The notes under the pieces: model-generated
Told to the model about the DNA's origin: nothing
What the model saw: the letters and a program-made list of their open reading frames with translations, nothing else
Databases searched by the model: none
Made by a program: the position numbers and the translations under genes
In this document: positions 25,804 to 37,226 of the stretch, piece by piece
Layout: every line of letters starts with the position of its first letter
Numbering within the stretch: position 1 is the stretch's first letter
NCBI GenBank assembly: GCA_020746835.1
Contig: JAGPNK010000001.1
Location: 4,650,001-4,714,000 of the forward strand
Length of the DNA: 64,000 bases
Source: Stachybotrys elegans
Lineage: Eukaryota > Ascomycota > Sordariomycetes > Hypocreales > Stachybotryaceae
Direction of reading: 5' to 3'

Positions 25804-25898
25804 GTGACGAGAACAAGATAGGACAAAGATCTAGGTTGGTTCTCCCAGACTTTCTACCCCGGGACAAGGCTTGAGACTAACAGACATGGTGGCCATAG
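25804..25898 (+). other. Predicted 5'-leader intron of the Msn2-like gene
   Basis: A donor-like AAG|GTGACG at 25804, a good CTAAC branch sequence at 25877-25881 and a CATAG acceptor ending at 25898 form a 95-nt candidate intron just before the start codon. If spliced, it removes the upstream ATG at 25886. Branch site and acceptor are convincing; the donor is one of several possibilities. Confidence 0.45.
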
Positions 25899-25924
25899 TA
25901 TTAATCCAATGGATTCCACAATGA
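25886..25924 (+). promoter_or_regulatory. uORF overlapping the main start codon
   Basis: In unspliced leader RNA an ATG at 25886 opens a 12-codon frame ending in TGA at 25922-25924. It overlaps the main ATG (25909) in another frame, and its stop overlaps the in-frame ATG ATG pair at 25921-25926. Translation of this uORF would suppress use of the first start and could allow reinitiation at the second or third Met. Confidence 0.5.
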
Positions 25925-27753
25925 TGCCTCAACACATGGGACAAGCTCCCTTCTACTACTACAACGCCGAGTCCAAGAACCAGCACATGGGCATGTACCC
26001 CATGGTACCGACGCTCCCCTCGACGCCCATCTACTCTCGGCCAAACTCGTCCTGCTCTCAGCCGCCTACGCTCATGAGCAACGGTCCCACCTCCGTCATG
26101 ACGCCCGTCGCCTCTCCGCCCAACATGGCTCACAAGCCCGCCATCATGCTGGAAACCGACTTCTGCGACAGTGGCTACTTCCCCTCCACGCCGCCTCTGT
26201 CCACCTCGGGCAGCGCTGTCGGCAGCCCCAAGAGCTTCGACGTGCTCCAGACTCCCATGAACCCCATGTTCTCTGGCATGGACGGCTTCGATGGAATCAA
26301 GGACGTGCTCGAGCCTGTTGAGGCCTGCGTGCTTGACTGGTCAAGCTGCGGATCTCCTCCCATGACGCCTGGTAAGTCACAGTACCAATATGAGTTTTCT
26401 TTCTTTCTTTGGCAATGCATGTGTGATGGGCCAGCTGGCATGGTCACACACTACCGATCAAAGGTGGAACGTGGCCTGAATCTGTCGAGTGCGCACCTTG
26501 TTGGTCGTCAATGCATCATCAACTTGCCCTGTGCTTCCACTTTTTAGACCCAGCGTGCGTTGTAGCGGGGCCATCTGGCTAACCTTGATTTGGCAGTGTA
26601 CCTCCAATCCAACCTTGGAAAGGCACCCTCGCTTAACAACCTGAACACAACCAGCGAGACGACCTCGTGCCCGTCTCTCTCCCCTTCTCCTCCACCTTAC
26701 GCGCGATCCGTCACATCGGAGCAGGACGTGGACTTTTGCGATCCTCGCAACCTGACTGTTTCTGCCACCTCCAACCCCACTCTGGCCCCCGAGTTCTCCC
26801 TCTCTGGCCTGGGCGAGGAGTCCAAGATTGAGCACAACAGCAACTCTGACGTTGCCGTCGCCCCTCAGTCCAACTTTGGCATTAACCCTGCCCTGGTTCA
26901 CGGCCTGCCCACTTTCGAAGAGTTCTCCGACCTGGAGTCTGAGGACGACTTTGTCAACAGCCTTGTGAACCTCGGTGACAACACCACTGCCGACGTCGGC
27001 CGCCCTCGTGCCTGCACCGGCTCGTCTGTCGTTTCTCTTGGACACGGCAGCTTCATTGGTGATGAGGACCTGACCTTCGACGAGACCGAGACCTTCCAGT
27101 TCCCCGCTCTGCCCTCTCCTTGCAGCCACGTCTCGGAGGACGCCCACCAGGATAAGCGCCAGAAGAAGAACTGCGGAAAGAAGGCTGACCGCACCATCGC
27201 CCCCATCATGGCCGCTGCTGCCACCGAATCCGACTCGCCCCAGGAGCAGACCGTCAACACTGCCGCCTCGGTATCCTCGGAGTCTCAGGCCTCCTCTGGC
27301 TCTGAGTCCCAGTCTGCCCCCCTGCCCGCTCCTCCTACCCGCCGTGGTCGCAAGCAGTCTCTCACTGAGGATCCCTCCAAGACCTTTGTGTGCGATCTTT
27401 GCAACCGTCGCTTCCGCCGACAGGAGCACCTTAAGAGGCACTACCGCTCTCTTCACACTCAGGAGAAGCCCTTTGAGTGCAACGAGTGCGGCAAGAAGTT
27501 CTCCAGGAGTGACAACTTGGCTCAGCATGCTCGCACCCATGCTGGTGGTGCCATTGCTCTGAACCTGATCGATGAGGCCGACGGTGCATCTTTCGATGCC
27601 AGCATGATGTCTGCCACGTCAGAAGATTACAACGCCTACGGCAAGGTGCTCTTCCAGATTGCCTCCGAAGTCCCCGGCAGCTCCAGCGACCTGTCCTCTG
27701 AGGATGGCAGCGACCAGGGTGAGGGCAAGAAGAAGCGCAAGCGATCTGACTAA
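25909..27753 (+). CDS. C2H2 zinc-finger stress transcription factor, Msn2/Seb1 type
   Basis: Exons are 25909..26371 and 26597..27753 (intron 225 nt, GTAAGT...GGCAG); 539 aa. The N-terminus is Met/Pro/Ser-rich ([19 protein letters not shown]). Two tandem C2H2 fingers sit near the C-terminus at about 420-470 ([17 protein letters not shown], then [21 protein letters not shown]), with the linker TQEKPFEC. The [17 protein letters not shown] recognition helices are those of AGGGG-binding Msn2/Msn4 homologues (Seb1/SebA). A basic KKKRKR tail may be nuclear targeting. By family knowledge it activates osmotic, oxidative and heat stress genes. The intron keeps the frame open for most of its length, so an unspliced product would end at 26545. 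Confidence 0.93.
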
Positions 27754-30749
27754 GAGAGCTGGCTCGCCTTTAGCCAACACAGACTATCAACACAAGGCAG
27801 CCTCTCTGATGCTGCTGGTTGTGTATGCCCGACACGACATCTCTTACGATCCTCTTCTTCTTCATTCACCCCGCTTCAACCTCTACTGTGCCATGCCACT
27901 TTCGCAGCCCACAGTGAAGCGGGACTAGGGTTCGGGAACACTTTGGGAGGCCTCGCACCATGAAGAGGAAGGAGACACAAAAAAACAACATAAGCGCTTA
28001 CGGTCATGAACTGCATTTTCACCCTTCTCTTCTTGTAACAAATCATTGGATGGACCTCAGAGGCGGACAGGTTACATCTCTTCTTCAAACAAACAAACAA
28101 ACACACTGCTGGCATGACCGGCCGCGGCACGGGCAAGAAACTTGGGCGACGGAAAAAAACATGGCGTGTTTTGGGGTTGGCTTTTTTGAGACTGTTTTAT
28201 ATTTTGTCTTTTCACCGCTTTGCTTTTCGCTTTATTTCTCAGAGGGCACATGGCATTTCCAAGGAGGGTCGGTAGACGACAAACGACATTTGAACATTTT
28301 TATCCTCATCATCACATACGCACGGTGGCTTGCCTTTCGTTACACTCGTTGTAATCATCTGAGGGTATTCGACAGCTGGCCTGTCGTGTGCCCCGGAGGA
28401 CGCTGAACTTGAGATACGTGGGGAAGGGGGAGCTAATACTCTTTTTTGCCCATACTTCTTGTGTTTCATTCTGCTTCGTTACAAGTCGTTTCCGTTGCAC
28501 TGGACATGAGGCTCACGAATATCACTGAGCATTCATCCTCCACACAGCGCTGTACAATTTAGCTTAGTTTTGACGCACAAAGTCAATTTACATTGTGGCC
28601 GCCAGCTATCACTTGCTTCTTCTCGCTTGACTCCTCCGTCCACGTGTTTCACAGCTCCCGCTTTCCTTGAATGCACTGACTGTTTCGCTAGGCCCAGCCC
28701 TCATGGCGCTTCTTTTGACGGATCGGAACTCGGTGAATACGCCTAGGCACCATGGGTTCGGATCTGTGCTCGCCATTCCAACCACGTACATCACTGCTAG
28801 CTAGGCTCTCCTTAGAAGCAAGTCCATGCCCCGAGGTAGGAGAGTGGCCGAGGAGTGACTAGGCCATTTTCACAGATGTCGTTGGACCTCCCAATGGACC
28901 TGGACTGACTGGGAAGGCAAATGAATAAAGACGTCTCCAAGATGCGATTGCCGCGTATGGACCAAGTAGGAAAGGGCAGTGCTTCTCTCGACCCCAGAAC
29001 CCTGCCACATTTCACTGTCCGTGACTAGTAGGCGTACGAATGGATGGATTGATCCGGGCTTCTGCACCAAGGGACCAAGAGACGAGGCTTTCAGATGGCA
29101 TGTCCCACGCCCCCCCCCCCCCCCTCCCCCGGGGAGAAGCTTGGGGAGGAAATGAGGCTGGTGGAGAGAAAAGAGAGCCGAAAGACGGGAATCATCCCCT
29201 GGTCAGTCGCACGATGTGACATTACAGTCCGTAGTAGTATGGCACGGCAGCCGGCAGATGGGACGATGGGGTCCTTCCGGGCTTATGACTCGTGCCGTCT
29301 ACTTGAACATCTCGCATATTTGTTGCAAGGAAACCCCATGGAAGGACCCCTACGGAGTAGATATGATTGGACCCTGTGCCAGGGTCCAATCATCACTTGT
29401 TAGCTCCATCTACTGCAGACTTCTGCACCGTCAGCTCCGGCAGGGCCGTTGACTAGCCAGGTGAACCAGGCATTGGACAGTGGTGGCGATGTTAACTTGG
29501 CAGCTGGCTGTGCATGAATCATGCGGTGCAGTGTATGGCTGTGGTTGAACATGGCCTGCCCAGCTACCTTGGCTAGCCTCTCTCCTCCGTCTACACCCAT
29601 CTCCCACTAACCAAGCCGCCAACTCTAGCTTCCATGGCCTGCCTTGCTCTTTGGTGCGACGGGAAGCGAGCCATGGGCAACGGAGCCTTCTTGTTTCCCG
29701 AGCAAGGAACATCCCTTTTCCCAAGATGCCCGATGTGAAAGAGGGTGTGCCGATTGCGTGCCGGAGAAATTGAACGGTGCGACTGTCGACATGCGACGGC
29801 TTCGCATAGGCAGAGCACAGGCCGTAAGCCTAAATTCTAAGAGGCAATGGCTTGCAGTAAAAGATCTGCTTTTGGCGGGAATGCTCGTGTCATGGCGGGG
29901 GAGGAAATGACGATGAGGGCGTTGGTTGTCGATCGTCGGGTTGCTTGATCGCCACTTGCCACTTGGGATGCTTCACTGGGCTTGAAGCAGGAGAGGAAGT
30001 CATGATAGTTTCGTAGGCGAGCAGATGGCCGCCGCCAGCGGAGTTTGGAGTTTCCGTCCATGTTGTAAGCCTGCATCACGGACCACTGGCTGGCAAGGCC
30101 GTGCTTCAGCCACCTTGTATGATATTGGTGTTTGCCACCGAGTGTCAACATGCAGATCTGATAATCCGATGTTCTGGCATATTGGTTTCGTTCTCTTCCC
30201 CTTCTTTCCTCCGTAGTATGGCGTGGCGTAATGCCAGCACGTCTGCCTCGTGTGAAATGACAATGCCGTTACTTCTGCCGGTGCAACTCCGTAACACCAT
30301 CGTCTGGTGACATGTCTGCCATTGCGTCCTATAACCTGGCGGCTCCCGTCGGCCAATATCCTCTGAGTGGTAGTCTTTGCCTCCGGAGTAACAAGTTAGT
30401 GCTGGTGAATATCCTTGAATATTGTCGGTAGTTTGCCGGAGTTGGGTGCATCCGTAGGCCTATTCTATTGGTGGCGCTCTTAGTGCTGAGGTGCGAGGAC
30501 CGAGCTACTTCGTACCTTCTTCCATACGACGCTGCTTGGTCTGAGGTAGAGGGAAGGAGCCTCTCCATACCCTCTTCGTGGTCCAATACCTTAGTACTTT
30601 AGTACTAAGGTAGTCGATGTCTCCACGCGAATCGACAGCCGGCGATCCACTCACTGCTAACCTTAGAAAAAAGTACAAAATTTCCCCCAACGGTCTGCCC
30701 TCTCCCTAGACATATCTGCAGCGCGCGAGTCGCCAAAAGCTCACAGACC
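27754..30749. other. 3-kb intergenic region without a supportable gene
   Basis: The first 700 bp is T-rich and probably 3' untranslated sequence of the zinc-finger gene. A C15 run lies at 29110-29124. The longest open frames are about 100 codons with no domain. The last part is the DPH6 promoter, with the palindrome at 30587-30612. Confidence 0.55.
30587..30612. promoter_or_regulatory. Perfect 26-bp palindrome in the DPH6 promoter
   Basis: Arms TACCTTAGTACT and AGTACTAAGGTA are exact reverse complements separated by TT. It lies about 140 bp upstream of the DPH6 start. It could bind a dimeric regulator or form a leader hairpin; the ligand is unknown. Confidence 0.6.
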
Positions 30750-33200
30750 ATGGCCTCGGATCGCCTCAACGTCGTCGCGCTAGTCTCCGGGGGCAAGGAT
30801 AGCTTCTTCAGCTTGCTCCATTGCCTCCATCACGGCCATCAAGTTGTGGCTCTGGCCAATCTCTTTCCCGCGGAGCCGGCTGCTGCTCCGACCGTGCCAC
30901 CGGACGACAAGGTCCAATTCATCGACCCTGACGGCGCACCGGCGTCGTCGGGATACTCAGCAGTCGGTGGCTCTGGGGGATCTGCCTTGGCCAGGGACAC
31001 TACCGATCTCAATAGCTTCATGTACCAGACGGTGGGCCATGAGATTATTCCGCTGTACGCCCAAGCCACGGGCCTCCCTCTCTATCGCCAGCCCATCATG
31101 GGTACGGCGGAGAGTCATGCACGCGACTACGACCATACAGAGGCGTCCGATCAACCCTCACGCCCTCGCGATGAGACCGAGTCCATGCTCACCCTGCTCA
31201 GCGCCGTCAAGGCTCGCTATCCCAACGTCAATGCTGTCTGCGCAGGAGCCATATTGTCCACGTACCAGCGCACCCGCGTCGAGTCCGTCGCACTGCGCCT
31301 CGGCCTCGTCCCACTGGCCTACCTCTGGAAGTACCCGATCTTGCGGCCCCTGTCTGTGCCTGCCGACGATGTCCAGCTGCTGAGGGACATGGCAGCCGTG
31401 GACCTGGAAGCTCGGATCGTCAAAGTGGCCAGTGCCGGTCTGGACAGCCATCATCTATGGGAGCGTGTCACAAGCGACGCGGGGGCGAGCCGGGTGCAGC
31501 GTGCACTTGGTAAGTTTGGTGCGAGCCAGGGTGCTGCGCTGGGCGAGGGAGGCGAGTTCGAGACCATTGTCGTCGATGGCCCAGCACATCTGTTCAAGCA
31601 ACGAGTCTGCGTCCCGGACGACGGCAAGACAGTTGTCGATGAAGGGGGTGGGACTTCCTGGCTGATGCTGCGAGGGGCATACCTAGAGAAGAAGCAAACT
31701 CCTGCTGTCGAGCCATCGAATGCTCCGCCAGTCAGAACCCCGGCTTTGCTGGATGCAAAGTTCCATGCCATCTTGGATAACTTACCGGCTGATGGCAACA
31801 CTCACCAACCTGATGTCGTCGTAGTTGAGCCTTCACCAAAGCTCAAGAACAAACTTGCAGGGTCTCATCCACATCCCTGGGACCTCGCTCAATGGAGGGT
31901 CCTGGCAGACGCAGGGACTCATGCCGGCTCCATCCAGGCTGAGACGATTGTCCTGGTTGACAAGATCAAGCAGCTGCTGGCCTCTTCATCCCTTGATGCC
32001 TCGGAGATCACGTCGACTATCATAATCCTGCGTGACATGGCCGACTTCCCGAAAGTGAACGCCGAATATGGAAAGCTGTTCCCCAAACCAAATCCCCCAT
32101 CACGGGTTACAATATCCTGTGGCCAACTTCTCCCTCCGGAAAGCAATATTGTGATTTATGTAACGGCTCCGGCTACCTCCAAGACGAAAGGCAGGGAAGG
32201 GCTTCATGTCCAGTCCCGCTCTTACTGGGCTCCCGCAAACATTGGACCATATAGTCAAGCGATAAGTGTTCCCATTACGGCGCAACAGACGGCCACGGGT
32301 CCGAGATCAGTCTTTATTGCTGGCCAGATCCCCCTTATTCCTGCCTCTATGATTCTACCAGAACCTTCGGGTACATCACTGCAGCTACAAATCGTGCTCT
32401 CTCTCCAACACTTGTGGAGAGTAGCATCGGAGATGAGAATTCAGTTCTGGACCAGCGGTGTTGCATATTTTGCTCGCGCCTCATCGGAAGACGAGATGAG
32501 GCGCTGTGCAAAAATTGCTGGCTCTGCATGGAAAGCCATCCATGCCAGTTCACAGGACGATGAAGACGAGAATGACGGCCCTGACCCCTGGGATCTCAAG
32601 TACAATACAAAATACATGTCTCTAGGAGGCAGTGATCAGAACAGTCTCGATCTCCCAGACTGGACTGCATTGTCAGTTGAACAACAAGACAATACCGAAG
32701 CCTGCATCCCTCCTCTGTTCGCGGTTGAGGTTGAATCTCTACCGCGAGATTCATCGGTCGAATGGCATGGCCATATAGGTCTCTCCGACCTGAGTGAAGG
32801 TAGTGTGGATGTACATCACGTCTATGAGAGTCGGACGCCTGGCTGGAAAGCATGCCATGTTTTGGCTCAGACTGAGAGTGCGGTCATTGTTCACACGGTC
32901 GTCTCGCGTGCCCTACCAGATGATGCTTCTACCTCGAACTGGAGTCAGACAAGGGAGGCTATGTCAGCATTCTATCAAGATTCATTTAGCGCTCTGGGTA
33001 TAGATTTCCCACGCGCCATGAGCCAGGAACCCTATCTGATATACGTGGACAAAGCCGATCTGGGGTCAAACTGGGCAAGGAATCTGGGCACTGGAGCGTC
33101 TTCATTTGCCCTTATACCTTCCTATTCCATCTGGTCATCAAATGGGGAAAGAATGGCGTTTTTGGCTTTGTATAAAACGGTCTTGATCAAGTCGGCTTGA
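30750..33200 (+). CDS. DPH6: Diphthine-ammonia ligase with fused RidA/YjgF-like domains
   Basis: An intronless gene of 816 aa. The N-terminus has the PP-loop ATPase motif SGGKDS (residues 13-18) of the adenine-nucleotide alpha-hydrolase fold, and GEGGEFETIVVDGP, another hallmark of the Dph6 family. The C-terminal half carries the RidA/YjgF-like region (ANIGPYSQAI, then SVFIAGQIPLIP) found in fungal Dph6. The enzyme amidates diphthine to diphthamide on translation elongation factor 2 in the cytosol. Met1 lies 10 residues before the core strand, as in homologues, so the start is sound. Confidence 0.93.
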   Translation: MASDRLNVVALVSGGKDSFFSLLHCLHHGHQVVALANLFPAEPAAAPTVPPDDKVQFIDPDGAPASSGYSAVGGSGGSALARDTTDLNSFMYQTVGHEIIPLYAQATGLPLYRQPIMGTAESHARDYDHTEASDQPSRPRDETESMLTLLSAVKARYPNVNAVCAGAILSTYQRTRVESVALRLGLVPLAYLWKYPILRPLSVPADDVQLLRDMAAVDLEARIVKVASAGLDSHHLWERVTSDAGASRVQRALGKFGASQGAALGEGGEFETIVVDGPAHLFKQRVCVPDDGKTVVDEGGGTSWLMLRGAYLEKKQTPAVEPSNAPPVRTPALLDAKFHAILDNLPADGNTHQPDVVVVEPSPKLKNKLAGSHPHPWDLAQWRVLADAGTHAGSIQAETIVLVDKIKQLLASSSLDASEITSTIIILRDMADFPKVNAEYGKLFPKPNPPSRVTISCGQLLPPESNIVIYVTAPATSKTKGREGLHVQSRSYWAPANIGPYSQAISVPITAQQTATGPRSVFIAGQIPLIPASMILPEPSGTSLQLQIVLSLQHLWRVASEMRIQFWTSGVAYFARASSEDEMRRCAKIAGSAWKAIHASSQDDEDENDGPDPWDLKYNTKYMSLGGSDQNSLDLPDWTALSVEQQDNTEACIPPLFAVEVESLPRDSSVEWHGHIGLSDLSEGSVDVHHVYESRTPGWKACHVLAQTESAVIVHTVVSRALPDDASTSNWSQTREAMSAFYQDSFSALGIDFPRAMSQEPYLIYVDKADLGSNWARNLGTGASSFALIPSYSIWSSNGERMAFLALYKTVLIKSA

Positions 33201-33281
33201 GGATAAAGATTTACTTTTCCTTCCATACATATGCAACTAAGAAGGCGTATATATTTGGGCTACCGATGAGCAATACACAGC

Positions 33282-34399
33282 TTAGAGATTGAGATGCTTG
33301 GCCATGTTAGGAGGATATCTTTCACCGGCATGAACGAAGCCCGCGAGAATCTTGTCGATCTCGGCCATATCTGCCTCATCAAGTTGGACAATGGTGGCAT
33401 TTTCTCGGATCCTGTCCGGGTTGCTCGATCCAGGGATAGGAATGATGATGGGCATGCCGGGACGCTTGGAGAGCGCGATGATCCAGCCAATGGCAATTTG
33501 ACCGGGAGTGCATCCCTTCTTGCTGGCCAGTTCCTTGACCTTGTAGACAAGCTCCCGGTTCTTGTAGAAGTTGTCACCCTGGTATCGAGGGAAGAAGTTG
33601 GCAACAGACTCTTTGGGGATGTCTTCGGGCTTTTCATAGTTGCCCCCAAGGAACCCTCCGCCCAAAGGAGCTGAAGCGCAAGTCTGATTAGCAAAGTCTT
33701 TACTACAAGTTGTCGGATCGTAGGACTTACAGTATGCCAGGACGGGTATATCGAGCTCGGCGCAAGCCGCCAGCAGACCGTCGTCGAGAGGCGCACGAGT
33801 GAACAACGACAGCTCAATCTCGAGAGAGGTGATTTTGTGGACTTTGGCAGCGCTTCTAAGGGTATCGACATTGATTTCACTGCAGGAGATGGCTCCAACC
33901 TTGCCAGCGTCGACATAGTCCTTGACAGCCTGCAGCGTAACGGCGTTGTAGTCCTGTGTCATGTCCTTGCGGGCGGGCTCAAACTGGTCGATGCGCTTCA
34001 GCGGGCCTAGCATTCGGATACAGTTGTCTATGCTTGCGTGGATAGATTCACGATCGCCCGTAGGCGTCGCGGTGGCGGCGTTGTGGCCTCCCTTGACGTT
34101 GAGGAGGAAGCGGTCGGCGTCCTCGGGGTACTTGGCCAGGTAGGCGTTGAGCAGCGTCATGGAGTTTCGCTCGGGGGGACCATAGAACTCGCCGGCGTTG
34201 AAGTAGTTGCAGCCAGAATCGAGTGCGGCCTTGATGGCAGCAAATGCCTTTTCATGCGGGACGGGCGCCACCGTCAGGCCTACAAGGCGGGAATGCGATT
34301 AGGCTTTCTGTCGTTGACGACGAGGGAGCGCATCTTACCCATCATGCCGTAGCCGATGGCTCCAACCTGCTTGCCGAGGATAGTGTGAGTCTGAGCCAT
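33282..34399 (-). CDS. Aldo/keto reductase, pyridoxal reductase type
   Basis: Exons on the minus strand: 34399..34339, 34279..33731 and 33670..33282; 332 aa. The 60-nt second intron is a multiple of three without a stop; removing it restores the AKR motif LAYSPLGGGFLGG, which proves the junction. The first exon supplies MAQTHTILGKQVGAIGYGMMG. Other marks are FNAGEFYGPP, the lysine in FLLNVKGGH, and IIIPIPGSSNPDRIREN (NADPH site). It resembles fission-yeast Plr1, which reduces pyridoxal to pyridoxine in vitamin B6 salvage; other carbonyl substrates are possible. It is divergent from the DUF202 gene. Confidence 0.88.
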
Positions 34400-35414
34400 G
34401 GCGGTAATATGTGGTGGTGAAAGTAACTGAGTGCGAAGAAGGAAGCTGAATTTGGGGGATGCAGATGTGGGTATTGGTGTTGATGCGATATATCAATTAA
34501 GATAGCAGCGGAAGCCACAATGGGATGAAGTCATGCCCTTTATATTCTATGTGATCCATCGCATTCATGCAAAGCCGACTTTTTCTGACGGGACGGTGCT
34601 GCAGTTGCAGAGCCATCACCAGAAGCGGACTTAAGAAGAAATAAAACCCGGTAGGGGTGAATCATAATTCCCATCGGACTGAATGCAGCGGTGCAAAGGG
34701 GGTTGGTGATTATTAACAAGAACAAACGGTTGATGAAGTGCAGCGATAACGGAAACCCTCTTCGTTAAGTCCGTTTCCTCACGCGAGGGCAAGCTTGCGG
34801 GGTTGCGAATGAGGCTATATGCACACAGGCAACGAACTGACATGACAAATCCAGCCCATCAATGGCCAAAGGTATTTCCAGTTCTGGAGAACGATATGGG
34901 CGTATGCGGCCACGATCGTATCCTTGCTAGTCGAGTCAACTGGGAATACTGAGTCTGAATCGTCGGAGATACCAAACTCCTGCCAGGGGTAGGTATGAAA
35001 TGTGGCCTCGTTTGACAACTCTGGCCAAGACGAATACATACGTTAGTACCCCCTACCGAGGACCCAGATACCTACCTGGTATGTATAATGACGACTTGTG
35101 GTGGCATCTTTGCAATGTGAAAGCTGGATGGAAAGCCAAATAGGCGGCTGACTAAGTTGGTGCGCGACGTCACCGGCACCATCGCACCTACCTCTTTGTT
35201 GCTCAAGCCAACCAGAGAATTAGGATGCAAAGGTAGGCGCCGTCCTATCTGTCGCCCCAGCGCCCGCAGCGATTGCACCATCGCCAAGTCGCCCTTCCCA
35301 GTGGCCAGCAGGCGAATGCAACTCTGCAGCGATAACAGCACCAGAACGGCAGTTGATTAAGCGCAGCCCAACGCAGGGCTGAAGGGCCCAATCAGGAAGC
35401 GAGCAGTATCAGCC
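34400..35414. promoter_or_regulatory. Divergent intergenic region, aldo/keto reductase and DUF202 gene
   Basis: 1,015 bp between two outward-facing genes. TACCT/AGGTA words cluster at about 35045-35080. No supportable open frame. Promoter role inferred from orientation. Confidence 0.5.
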
Positions 35415-36609
35415 ATGGTTGGCGACGATGCAGGTGCAGGTGCTGGTGCTAGTTCTTCGCCGCCGCGGCCGGCACTCCCTCGTTCCTCGACCTCTTCCGC
35501 CCTTGCGTCCCAGCGTCGACGGAGCTCTGCCGATCGGATCAATGAAATTCTCGAGGTGAGCCTCTCCTTCTGCTTCAATTGAACAGGGAAGACACATGCG
35601 TGCCTGAGACTCATCTCAGCGGCACCCTGGGCCCCCCACAGGCTGTTTTTGTAACTTGCTTTGAGGACAGACTGTCGCGTGTCTGTCTCTATCTCTGTGT
35701 TTTTGCGCACCACGCGTAACCTTCCGGTCGCTAAATATTCTTGCTCAGAATGCCCGCGAGCGCGCAGAAGTAATGGGCACAGACTCCGCTTCGTGGGCAT
35801 CATCGGCGCACAACAGCCCCGTCCCCCGTCACAAGCACATGTCTATGCCGCCGTTACACGAGTCTCCCGTTGGTGGCGGCAATGCCGAGGGCCCCAACGA
35901 GACATCTAGCATCCTTGCCTACAGCACTGGCCAGGAGTACCACACTACTACCCCAGACGGCTCACCGTACTCGCGACCAGCCAAGTCAGTCCGTCCTGGC
36001 TCAAAGAATTTGCATGTTGGGTCCTCATCCCAGGCCAACGTCCAAGGTGCAAGCCCGGGTCCTCACGAAGCTGAGCCCGAGAGCGCCGATACCGATGGCC
36101 AAAAGTCAACACCGGTATTGGAGAGACTGCTGGGCTCATTCAGATCCATTGAGCTCGAAAACAAGGGCAGTGTTGCTCGTGATCATCTTGCTCTTGGTAG
36201 GTCTCCCCAGAGCGAAAATTTGCCGTGTCGGAAGTGAGGGAGAGCTGCTCACACCTGCCTAGAAAGAACATTTCTCGCCTGGCTGCGCACGTCGCTGGCG
36301 TTTGCCTCAATTGGCGTAGCCGTAACACAGCTTTTCCGCCTCAACACAACGCTTGCTCAAACCGAGTCAGAAGGATTGGATACGAAAGCGCTTCGCCGTC
36401 TGGGCCGCCCACTCGGCGCCACCTTCATCGGCATCGGTATAGCAACCCTCCTCATGGGCTACAAGCGCTACCTCGACTCCCAGGAATGGATCATGAAGGG
36501 TAAATTTCCTGCCAGTCGAGGTACTGTCGCCGCGACGGCCTTTCTGGCATTCGCTGTCATTGTCCTCTCCTTGATTGTGGTTTTGATCATTCATCCGCGA
36601 GACCCTTGA
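35415..36609 (+). CDS. DUF202 membrane protein (YidH/VTC-type domain)
   Basis: Exons are 35415..35555, 35749..36196 and 36263..36609; 311 aa. The first 200 residues are Ser/Pro/Gly-rich and probably disordered and cytosolic. The DUF202 signature ARDHLALERTFLAWLRTSLAF is formed exactly across the last junction. Three hydrophobic segments follow: IGVAVTQLF, GATFIGIGIATLLMGY and AATAFLAFAVIVLSLIVVLII. Related domains occur in bacterial YidH and fungal Vtc1. The exact role is unknown; a small vacuolar or plasma-membrane protein is a reasonable guess. Confidence 0.85.
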
Positions 36610-37226
36610 GCTGTCGTAGCTGATCCTGACGAATGAGGCTGTGAAGCGCAAGGAGGATCAATTGTTTGCTCGTCATGTTATTGGTTGGACTGTGCGTAAT
36701 ATTTCATGGTGTAACATCACACAACCGCGGTCAGTCTTTTTGGACAGATTGTTTCTGGGATAGATATCAAAGTGGCTGAGAGCCACGGTAATATGGCTTG
36801 TATGCTCATAGCTACATGTACAAACCCTCCTGAACCCGGTGAATTCATGATTAGGAATCGAGCAATGCCTACGGTTGACAGGCAATCAAGGAACCTGCCG
36901 TTAAGCTGTTGGTAGAGTGATGAGAGAAAACAATGAGAATCCACCAGCACATAGGACATCCTTGCACAGGCGATGCAAGCTCTCTTTAAATAATTGCTTC
37001 GGAATTTAGCAAGTAGGTGAAATTCTGAAGAAAAATAAAACACAGATTTCAACATCGTGCTGTATAAGCAGATGGTAAATGATTTCATTGCGTGAGTGAA
37101 GTGGGGAACTTGAAGGTAAACTCAACTTGTGCGATCGCTTCGTCTCGAGACCACCAGTAGCAAAGAGCAAGCACTTGAAGGATAATCAGCAACATCGTGG
37201 ATATAAACTCCGAAAATACTGTCGAA
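36610..37226. other. Intergenic: DUF202 3' flank and helicase promoter
   Basis: 617 bp, AT-richer than its neighbours, between genes on the same strand. The antisense open frame at 36717-37088 has no recognisable domain. Confidence 0.55.

Larger units (their letters stand above)
12971..25908. other. 12.9-kb stretch with no supportable gene, upstream of the Msn2-like factor
   Basis: I read this stretch on both strands. Open frames reach 274 codons (18493-19317, minus) but none shows a domain, a believable spliced extension or steady protein-like composition. I found no tRNA, 5S rRNA, transposase or reverse-transcriptase motif, and no strongly AT-rich RIP-like block. What it does hold: homopolymer runs (T14 at 13393-13406, A13 at 16714-16726, G15 at 18625-18639), short tandem repeats, a CA-type microsatellite, a G-rich STRE cluster and the pyrimidine-rich leader of the next gene. 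It may hold regulatory DNA, non-coding transcripts or decayed genes; the sequence alone does not decide. Confidence 0.55.

Noticed and set aside
12971..25908. tRNA, 5S rRNA, transposon or RIP-decayed element
   Set aside because: I looked for tRNA T-loop words in a cloverleaf context, 5S-like sequence, long terminal repeats and AT-rich TpA blocks and saw none convincing; a covariance-model search would settle it.
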